DNA of 8,986 nucleotides. Source: an uncultured bacterium. Lineage in GTDB: Bacteria; Verrucomicrobiota; Lentisphaeria; Victivallales; Victivallaceae. Each line of letters opens with the position of its first letter. Positions within the stretch are counted from its first letter, which is position 1. The translations under genes and the position numbers were made by a program. The DNA lies in contig CASECL010000035.1 of NCBI GenBank assembly GCA_949286445.1, forward strand, positions 1-8,986. The letters are read 5' to 3'. Below, in pieces: positions 4,720 to 8,986 of the stretch. The notes below the pieces were generated by a model. The model ran no database searches. It was given only the letters and a program-made list of their open reading frames with translations, and was not told where the DNA came from.

Positions 4720-7385
4720 TGTGTTTGCCCCGAAAAGGGTGTTTTGCTGACAGTTTGCGCCAGCTGGAACGCAAGATTATGGCCGTGGTCACATTGGCTC
4801 TTGCAATGTTTGGCGTGTTGCCGCTTTCTGCCGGGGATATCAGCGATTTGCAGGGACTGGTCATGAAAGAGATCAAGTTTCCAGTCTATCGCGGTGACAA
4901 ACTCCAGCTTTTTATCTACGGCGGCAGAGCGGTGAAAAACGGTCAGCTGGTGGCGGTGGAGTATCCGGTACTGGATATTATCCGCAAAGGAGCGGATATC
5001 AATAATGCCAATTTCGACCGCAGTGTGCGGCCGTACCCTCTCGAAGCGGATGTGCCGGCATTGCTGGATTTCTGGCGTCGGAAACTTTATTGCGACGGTG
5101 CCGTTTTTTCCGACACGGCGGATGTTAATTACCAGACAAAAGAGGTGGTGGGAAAAGATGTGATAAAATTGCGCACCCCGCTGCTGGATATGGATGGGAA
5201 AGGCTTCCGGGCGGAATATGAAAAACGCCGGATGGAGGTATTTTCCAATATAAAATTTATTCTCCGTTTCAATGTCGGCGACCCGGTTAAATTGCTGCAG
5301 GAGGGAAAAACACCGGATAAATACTCTTTCCTGCGGGGAAGCGGTGATCGGCTTTTCATTGATTTTGATGCCGGGACGATAACCTTGACCGGACATGTCC
5401 GCGTAACTGAGGAACAGAACGTTTTAACTTGCGATCAGCTTACGGTTTATCTCAGCCGCGGTGATGATAATGACAGCAAAAAACAAAGTCCGGGCGGAAA
5501 ATCAAGTGAGTTTGCTCTGGAAAATTCAGAATACGGCTCCGGTATCCGGGAAATTGTCTGCACCGGAAATGTGGTGCTCGACCGCAAAGGCGGGAAAACA
5601 TTGCAGCAGGGCAGGGCGGATAAACTGATTTATTCCTTTGCCGACAATATGATCCGGTTGAGAGGAGAAAAAAATAATCCCCGGATAATCAATGGTGAAG
5701 ATTATCTTTCCGCCCGGGAAATCGACCTTGACCGGGTAAAGGAAAAAATGTTTTTGCAAGATAATTGCCTGTTGTCCATCTCCGCATCATCAGGAGAGAA
5801 GGCCGGCAATCTGCCCCCCAGCCGGATAACTTCAAAACGGGCGGAATTTGATTTGCGTTCCGGTAAAGGAGTGTTTGACGGGGATGTCCGGGTAGATGAC
5901 CCGAGAATGAGCGTGTCCTGCCGGAAACTCGAGGTGGATACTGCTTCCACCGGCACCGGAGAGAAGAAAAAATCTTCCGGCACCGGAGAGGGTATCGGCG
6001 GATTGGCGGAATTGGAGGATTTCAGTGCCGCACCCAGAGAATTAAAAGAAATTGTCTGCACCGGAGATGTCCGCATTGTGCGGAAAAATCCCTCCGGAAG
6101 TGAATATGCCGATCATTATGCCACCGCAGAAAAAGCCACGCTGGATTATCCCCGGGGCATAGCAATTTTGAGCGGAGGGCGTCCCGCAGTGCATTACAGT
6201 GGCAACTCCATCTCCGGACGGGAACTGCATGTCTTTATCAATGAGGAAAGACTGAAAGTGCCATCGGAAAGCGTGGTGACTTTGTCCAATATGCGGGAAT
6301 TGCCGGAGGCGGAAAAACTCAAGAGAAAAACTTTGCCGGACAGTACGGTGAAATCTGATTCCTGCGATCTTGATTACCGGAACAATCTGCTGACTTTCAC
6401 CGGCAATGTCCAGATGCGTGATCCGAGACTGAATATGGATTGTGATCTGGCAGAGATTTTCCTCAAGTCAACCGGAAAAGCGGAAAATGTCTCCGGAAAG
6501 AAAGATGATAAGAAGAGTCCGCTTCCCGCCGCCATGATTGCCGGAAGTGAGGAAAATATAACGTCAGATAAAACCGTGGATAAAATCATTTGCTCCGGCA
6601 ATGTTTACGCCTGGGAACCGAGGGCGAAATTGTACGGTGATAAACTTACTATGTTTTTCCGGACACCGGAAGCGGGAGAGAAATTATCGGAAAATGCCTT
6701 TGCCTCCCACGGCACCGAATTGGAACGCATTGAAGTTGACGATAATGTCAAACTGGTCAGCGTGCCGGAAAAATCAACTGACAGGAGTGACGGAGCAAAA
6801 GAAGAAAAATCATCTCCGGAAACTCCGGATCGAAGTTTGACGGGAATGGCCGGAAAACTCTTTGCCGGCGGTGAAAACGGTGAAAGCACCCTTACCGCAG
6901 ACAAGGCGGAACTTTATCTGATTAAAAATGAAGCGCATTTCCATAACAATGTAAAAATGTTTGACCGTATCCATACGCTTGACGCCGGAAATCTGTACCT
7001 CTACGCAGATAATTCCGCCAGAGTCCGCCAGCGTACCGAGGTACAGGATATAGATGCCGATCCTTTTGCCGGCAAAGGCGATGTGCCGGGGATGGTGGAG
7101 CTGGGCAATCAGCGTGCCCTCAGCCGTATCGTCGCAGATACCGATGTTAAATTTGAACGCAAAACGGAAGAAAACACCATTCAGCGTGCCGTCGGCGACA
7201 AAGCTGTTTATCTGGTGACGGATAAGGTGCTGACCGTGACCGGAACACCGGAAAAACTGCCTTATCTGGAGGAGACAGGCAAGGGCCGTTCCACAGGAGA
7301 GCGCATAGTTTATTATCCGGAACGGGGCGAAATGATCACCGAAGGGGGTACAAAAATTGAGTTTGACCCGAAATTGTTTAAATAA
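4716..7385 (+). CDS. Large exported LptA/OstA-repeat protein, probable LPS transport bridge (889 aa)
   Basis: Probable periplasmic component of Lpt LPS export, inferred from OstA-like beta repeats and from kdsA and lptB as neighbours. A signal sequence fits residues 1-40: basic start, hydrophobic 'IMAVVTLALAMFGVLPLSAG', possible cleavage after the Ala-Gly. Residues 42-200 are a non-repeat region that could be LptC-like. Then four units of about 163-181 residues follow. Each has a segment like 'LTFTGNVQMRDPRLNMDC' (near 222, 385, 559, 739), a hydrophilic Gly/Ser/Lys-rich linker (248-276, 407-441, 584-620, 773-800) and a segment like 'EIVCTGNV' (near 278, 444, 622, 803). An extra linker lies at 684-722. 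E. coli LptA is only about 185 aa and LptC about 190, so this is a multi-domain version, long enough for a single-chain bridge. The ATG at 4716 overlaps the kdsA TGA; ATG 4779 would keep only the hydrophobic part of the signal. No outer-membrane barrel (LptD) is apparent. Family is fairly sure; the exact role is inference. Confidence 0.82.
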   Translation: MMCLPRKGCFADSLRQLERKIMAVVTLALAMFGVLPLSAGDISDLQGLVMKEIKFPVYRGDKLQLFIYGGRAVKNGQLVAVEYPVLDIIRKGADINNANFDRSVRPYPLEADVPALLDFWRRKLYCDGAVFSDTADVNYQTKEVVGKDVIKLRTPLLDMDGKGFRAEYEKRRMEVFSNIKFILRFNVGDPVKLLQEGKTPDKYSFLRGSGDRLFIDFDAGTITLTGHVRVTEEQNVLTCDQLTVYLSRGDDNDSKKQSPGGKSSEFALENSEYGSGIREIVCTGNVVLDRKGGKTLQQGRADKLIYSFADNMIRLRGEKNNPRIINGEDYLSAREIDLDRVKEKMFLQDNCLLSISASSGEKAGNLPPSRITSKRAEFDLRSGKGVFDGDVRVDDPRMSVSCRKLEVDTASTGTGEKKKSSGTGEGIGGLAELEDFSAAPRELKEIVCTGDVRIVRKNPSGSEYADHYATAEKATLDYPRGIAILSGGRPAVHYSGNSISGRELHVFINEERLKVPSESVVTLSNMRELPEAEKLKRKTLPDSTVKSDSCDLDYRNNLLTFTGNVQMRDPRLNMDCDLAEIFLKSTGKAENVSGKKDDKKSPLPAAMIAGSEENITSDKTVDKIICSGNVYAWEPRAKLYGDKLTMFFRTPEAGEKLSENAFASHGTELERIEVDDNVKLVSVPEKSTDRSDGAKEEKSSPETPDRSLTGMAGKLFAGGENGESTLTADKAELYLIKNEAHFHNNVKMFDRIHTLDAGNLYLYADNSARVRQRTEVQDIDADPFAGKGDVPGMVELGNQRALSRIVADTDVKFERKTEENTIQRAVGDKAVYLVTDKVLTVTGTPEKLPYLEETGKGRSTGERIVYYPERGEMITEGGTKIEFDPKLFK
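5950..5990 (+). repeat. In-frame 14-bp direct repeat inside the second linker of the LptA-like gene
   Basis: CCGGCACCGGAGAG occurs exactly at 5950-5963 and 5977-5990, a 27-bp period (nine codons), so the reading frame is kept. It encodes 'TGTGE' and 'SGTGE' in the hydrophilic linker (residues 411-426). This suggests linker growth by slippage or tandem duplication and a site where strains could differ in length. Confidence 0.7.
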
Positions 7386-7410
7386 TTCACTTTGAAAACA
7401 CGGTTTGCCC

Positions 7411-7438
7411 TTGAATATTTTTGCATTGCGTGTATTGT
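7411..7438 (+). promoter_or_regulatory. Possible sigma-70-type promoter for lptB-hpf
   Basis: TTGAAT (7411-7416), a 16-nt spacer and TATTGT (7433-7438) lie in the AT-rich 74-nt gap between the LptA-like gene and lptB. This is the longest gap since 1708. The match is moderate, and the host's promoter consensus is unknown. lptB may simply be read through from upstream. Confidence 0.28.
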
Positions 7439-7445
7439 AGTCACT

Positions 7446-7454
7446 GGAGAAGGG
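7446..7454 (+). promoter_or_regulatory. Ribosome binding site that fixes the lptB start
   Basis: GGAGAAGGG ends 5 nt before ATG 7460. The frame is open back to a TTG at 7421, but that would add 13 residues unlike any LptB N-terminus and would place the candidate -10 box inside the gene, so 7460 is chosen. Confidence 0.65.
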
Positions 7455-7459
7455 ACAAC

Positions 7460-8209
7460 ATGGCTGAAGAAAATAAAAATGAAATACTGATACAAGCAAA
7501 AAATCTGGTGAAAACTTATCACCAGCGACGGGTTGTGGACGGGGTTTCCATGTACGTCCGCAAAGGAGAGATCGTAGGACTGCTCGGTCCGAACGGAGCC
7601 GGGAAAACCACCAGTTTTTATATGATTACCGGATTGATCCGTCCCGATGTCGGTTACGGAGAGATTATTTTCCGGGGGGTGGATATAACCCACATGCCGA
7701 TGTACAAGAGAGCCAGAATGGGAATGGGATATCTTGCCCAGGAGCCATCGATTTTCCGCAAGCTGACAGTGGAGGAAAATATTATGGCCATATTGGAAAC
7801 TCTGGCCATAAGCCGGGCAGAACGGAAAAAACGCTGCGCCGAGTTGCTGGAAGAATTGGAGTTGACCCGGTTGTCCAGGCAGAAGGCAATGACTCTGTCC
7901 GGAGGTGAACGCCGCCGCCTGGAGATTACCCGGGCTCTGGTGACTAATCCGTCTTTTATTCTGCTGGATGAGCCGTTCAGCGGAGTTGATCCGCTGGCGG
8001 TGTATGATGTTAAACAGATTATTCTCAAGCTCAAAGATCTGGGGTTGTCCATACTTATAACAGATCATAACGTCAGAGACACTCTTTCGGTGGTTGACCG
8101 GGCGTATCTGATGTGTATGGGAAAAATACTTGCAGAGGGTGACAGCGAATTTCTCATCAACGATGAGAAAGCGCGTGAACTTTATCTCGGGCCGCAGTTC
8201 ACCATGTAA
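7460..8209 (+). CDS. lptB: LPS export ABC transporter ATP-binding protein LptB
   Basis: Cytoplasmic ATPase that, as a dimer with LptF/LptG, extracts LPS from the inner membrane and pushes it along the Lpt bridge. The 249-aa product has the full ABC set in order: Walker A 'GPNGAGKTT' (43-51), Q-loop 'YLAQEPSIFRKLTVEENI' (91-108, Q94), signature 'LSGGE' (146-150) followed by RRRLEITRAL, Walker B 'FILLDEPFSGVDP' (166-178) with E171, and the switch histidine in 'ITDHNVRDTL' (200-209, H203). The 'AQEPSIFRKLTVEENI' and 'DEPFSGVDP' wording and the C-terminal 'ARELYLG' are typical of LptB rather than of amino-acid or lipid importers, and the upstream LptA-like gene agrees. LptF and LptG must lie elsewhere. 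Very sure. Confidence 0.96.
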   Translation: MAEENKNEILIQAKNLVKTYHQRRVVDGVSMYVRKGEIVGLLGPNGAGKTTSFYMITGLIRPDVGYGEIIFRGVDITHMPMYKRARMGMGYLAQEPSIFRKLTVEENIMAILETLAISRAERKKRCAELLEELELTRLSRQKAMTLSGGERRRLEITRALVTNPSFILLDEPFSGVDPLAVYDVKQIILKLKDLGLSILITDHNVRDTLSVVDRAYLMCMGKILAEGDSEFLINDEKARELYLGPQFTM

Positions 8210-8250
8210 AATGGCCGCTGCGGGAAGGGAGGGGAAAAACAATTTTGCAT

Positions 8251-8267
8251 CGCGGCACGCCGCCGCG
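8251..8267 (+). repeat. GC-rich hairpin between lptB and hpf
   Basis: CGCGGC (8251-8256) pairs with GCCGCG (8262-8267) around a 5-nt loop, extendable outward by a T-G wobble and an A-T pair (8249-8250 with 8268-8269). There is no T-run after it, so it is not a classical terminator. It ends about 10 nt before the hpf ribosome site and could tune hpf translation or mRNA stability. The rest of this 81-nt gap shows no clear promoter. Confidence 0.4.
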
Positions 8268-8290
8268 GTCTCAGAAAAAGGAGGCAGATT

Positions 8291-8629
8291 ATGAACATCA
8301 TTATCAACAGCCGTCATCTCGACATTACTGAAGCTATCCGCAAGCGGGTGGAAGATAAAGTCAGCAGTGCCCTGTCACTGTATGAAAACGTAATAACTTC
8401 AGTCAGAGTTCTGCTGGAAAAGGAAAATACCAAAAATTATTTTTCCGTCGATGTCTCAGTACATATAGCCAAGCGTGATCTGATCGCATCCGCTTCCGGT
8501 GCTGAGTTTTACGCCGTGCTTGATGAAGCAATTGCAAAACTGGAAACTCAAGCCGTCAAGACGATGGATAAGATCCGTTCCCATCAGGCTGAGCCGCTGC
8601 GCGATGCGGCGGAGAAAACAGCAGAATAA
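8291..8629 (+). CDS. hpf: Ribosome hibernation-promoting factor, short HPF/RaiA family
   Basis: Binds the 30S subunit near the decoding centre and keeps ribosomes inactive in stationary phase or stress, usually by helping form 100S dimers or blocking tRNA and mRNA sites. The 112-aa product shows the beta-alpha-beta-beta-beta-alpha pattern: 'MNIIINSRHLDITEAIRKRVEDK' region (1-23), strands near 35-69 ('YFSVDVSVHIAKRDLIASAS'), then the family helix 'FYAVLDEAIAKLETQ' (73-87) and 'KIRSHQ' (94-99). It lacks the C-terminal dimerisation domain of long HPF, so it is the short type. A strong AAGGAGG (8278-8284) lies 6 nt before the ATG. In E. coli hpf is also downstream of lptB, but with rpoN between; here rpoN is missing and the intrinsic terminator follows directly. 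Confidence 0.92.
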   Translation: MNIIINSRHLDITEAIRKRVEDKVSSALSLYENVITSVRVLLEKENTKNYFSVDVSVHIAKRDLIASASGAEFYAVLDEAIAKLETQAVKTMDKIRSHQAEPLRDAAEKTAE

Positions 8630-8654
8630 AATCAGAAATAATCTGAAAGGTATT

Positions 8655-8689
8655 AAATCCCGGCATTGTGAACGATGCCGGGATTTTTT
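8655..8689 (+). terminator. Strong rho-independent terminator after hpf
   Basis: A perfect 12-bp stem, AAATCCCGGCAT (8655-8666) with ATGCCGGGATTT (8675-8686), closes an 8-nt loop and runs directly into a T-run (8684-8689, then A and TTTT). It lies 26 nt past the hpf stop and marks the end of the lptB-hpf and probably the whole LPS transcript. The opposite strand lacks a comparable T-tail, so it is mainly one-directional. Confidence 0.92.
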
Positions 8690-8690
8690 A

Positions 8691-8741
8691 TTTTCCGGCG
8701 GCGGCAGAATTATTTTCTGCCGGATGATTACGCCGGGAAAA
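8691..8741. repeat. Nested inverted repeat after the terminator
   Basis: Inner hairpin: CGGCAGAA (8702-8709) with TTCTGCCG (8715-8722), 5-nt loop. Outer stem: TTTTCCGGCG (8691-8700) with CGCCGG (8731-8736) plus AAAA (8738-8741), with one bulged G at 8737. Together they form an 18-bp two-level stem. Its left arm uses the terminator's T-tail. Neither strand ends in a fresh T-run, so a second terminator is doubtful. Confidence 0.5.
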
Positions 8742-8770
8742 CGTTTTCAAAATGTTGTATTAAAACACTT

Positions 8771-8793
8771 AGTCGATTATGCAAAAGTCGATT
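8771..8793. repeat. Direct repeat AGTCGATT, 15-bp period
   Basis: AGTCGATT occurs at 8771-8778 and 8786-8793, separated by 7 nt. The second copy is the left end of the long palindrome at 8786-8876, whose right end is its reverse complement. A short direct repeat at the border of a palindromic element could be a trace of duplication or a protein-binding site. Confidence 0.45.
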
Positions 8794-8876
8794 TGGGCTT
8801 TAGATAAGGTGGCAAAGCCGACGCATACTGACGTATGCGAGGCTGAAGCCAACGAAATATAAAGTCAAAATCGACT
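8786..8876. repeat. Long imperfect palindrome (possible REP/MITE-like element or structured RNA)
   Basis: Five collinear stems make one long hairpin: AGTCGATTT (8786-8794) with AAATCGACT (8868-8876); CTTTA (8798-8802) with TAAAG (8860-8864) across a 3x3 internal loop; TGGC (8810-8813) with GCCA (8848-8851); AGCC (8816-8819) with GGCT (8841-8844); and CGCATAC (8822-8828) with GTATGCG (8833-8839) around a TGAC loop. That is 29 bp over 91 nt, with no protein-coding frame. It lies about 100 bp past the operon terminator in AT-richer DNA. REP-type palindromes, miniature transposons and orphan RNA genes all look like this; copy number in the genome would decide. I do not recognise a named family. 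Confidence 0.6.
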
Positions 8877-8895
8877 GTAACCCAACGATTGCTTC

Positions 8896-8912
8896 TGCGA
8901 AAAGATTTCGCA
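8896..8912. repeat. 7-bp hairpin downstream of the long palindrome
   Basis: TGCGAAA (8896-8902) and TTTCGCA (8906-8912) are perfect reverse complements with a 3-nt loop AGA. It lies 19 nt after the long palindrome and may belong to the same element. No T-run follows on the plus strand. Confidence 0.4.
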
Positions 8913-8986
8913 TAAACATATACTTTGCCCTCAAAAACCTGCAATTTTATTGTTCGTGCATCACCTTACGTTCTCCCTCTTTCGAG

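Larger units (their letters stand above)
8690..8986. other. Non-coding tail of the window, palindrome-rich and AT-richer
   Basis: After the terminator no credible gene is seen on either strand up to the window end. The stretch is visibly richer in A and T than the operon. It holds the nested inverted repeat (8691-8741), a 10-bp palindrome AAAACGTTTT (8738-8747), the AGTCGATT direct repeat, the 91-nt palindrome and the 7-bp hairpin. The last 70 bases show no strong start or ribosome site on the plus strand. On the minus strand one frame is open from the window edge to a TAA near 8944, too short to judge. Confidence 0.6.

Noticed and set aside
4500..5396. 298-aa minus-strand open frame opposite kdsA and the LptA-like gene
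   Set aside because: Long only because TAA/TAG/TGA are rare antisense to these codons; no recognisable domain and it covers two well-supported genes.
7313..8317. 334-aa minus-strand open frame opposite lptB
   Set aside because: Lies antisense to a textbook LptB with every ABC motif; no family features of its own.
8499..8807. 102-aa plus-strand frame overlapping the hpf 3' end and running through the terminator
   Set aside because: Reads across a strong intrinsic terminator and out of frame with hpf; composition is not protein-like.
8822..8912. CRISPR-like repeat array
   Set aside because: The repeats are inverted arms of single hairpins, not evenly spaced direct repeats with spacers, and no cas genes are present.
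8760..8986. tRNA gene in the tail region
   Set aside because: The stems do not fit a cloverleaf: no T-arm GGTTCRA-like segment, no anticodon arm of the right size and no acceptor end were seen.
8944..8986. 3' end of a minus-strand gene entering from the right edge
   Set aside because: One minus-strand frame is open from the edge to a TAA near 8944, but about a dozen codons without recognisable content cannot support a call.

Overview
The window is a compact, plus-strand block of envelope-biogenesis genes from a Gram-negative (diderm) bacterium that makes Kdo-containing lipopolysaccharide. Glycerophospholipid synthesis, heptose activation, Kdo synthesis and activation, and LPS export all lie side by side. 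The moderately high GC, a GpsA with a diverged 'SDGAWG' nucleotide-binding loop, a metal-type KdsA, and one very large LptA/OstA-repeat protein in place of small LptC and LptA genes suggest the PVC group, perhaps Lentisphaerota or Verrucomicrobiota. That placement is inference; the sequence does not prove it.

Layout: (1) 1-516, the 3' part of plsY (acyl-phosphate:glycerol-3-phosphate acyltransferase), interrupted by one in-frame TAG. (2) 513-1505, gpsA, whose ATG overlaps the plsY stop. (3) 1506-1708, a non-coding gap with an 8-bp hairpin right after gpsA and a G-rich stretch. (4) 1709-2158, an unrecognised 149-aa protein with one N-terminal membrane segment. (5) 2168-3169, a kinase-only RfaE/HldE heptose-7-phosphate kinase. 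(6) 3171-3896, kdsB. (7) 3901-4719, kdsA. (8) 4716-7385, an 889-aa exported LptA/OstA-type repeat protein. (9) 7460-8209, lptB. (10) 8291-8629, short hpf/raiA. (11) 8655-8689, a strong intrinsic terminator. (12) 8690-8986, AT-richer non-coding DNA dominated by palindromes, including a long imperfect hairpin at 8786-8876.

Functionally, PlsY and GpsA supply lysophosphatidate and glycerol-3-phosphate for membrane lipids. RfaE1 makes heptose bisphosphate for the LPS core. KdsA makes Kdo-8-phosphate and KdsB activates Kdo to CMP-Kdo. The large OstA-repeat protein and LptB would be the periplasmic bridge and cytoplasmic ATPase of the LPS transport machine. Spacing from 1709 to 7385 is operon-like (9 nt, 1 nt, 4 nt, then a 4-nt ATGA overlap). 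lptB and hpf follow after gaps of 74 and 81 nt and share the terminator. KdsC, KdsD, the HldE nucleotidyltransferase, LptD and LptF/G are not in the window.

No obviously new multi-gene system is present. The points most worth a second look are the TAG inside plsY, the regular four-fold super-repeat of the LptA-like protein, the unknown membrane protein, and the palindromic element after the terminator.
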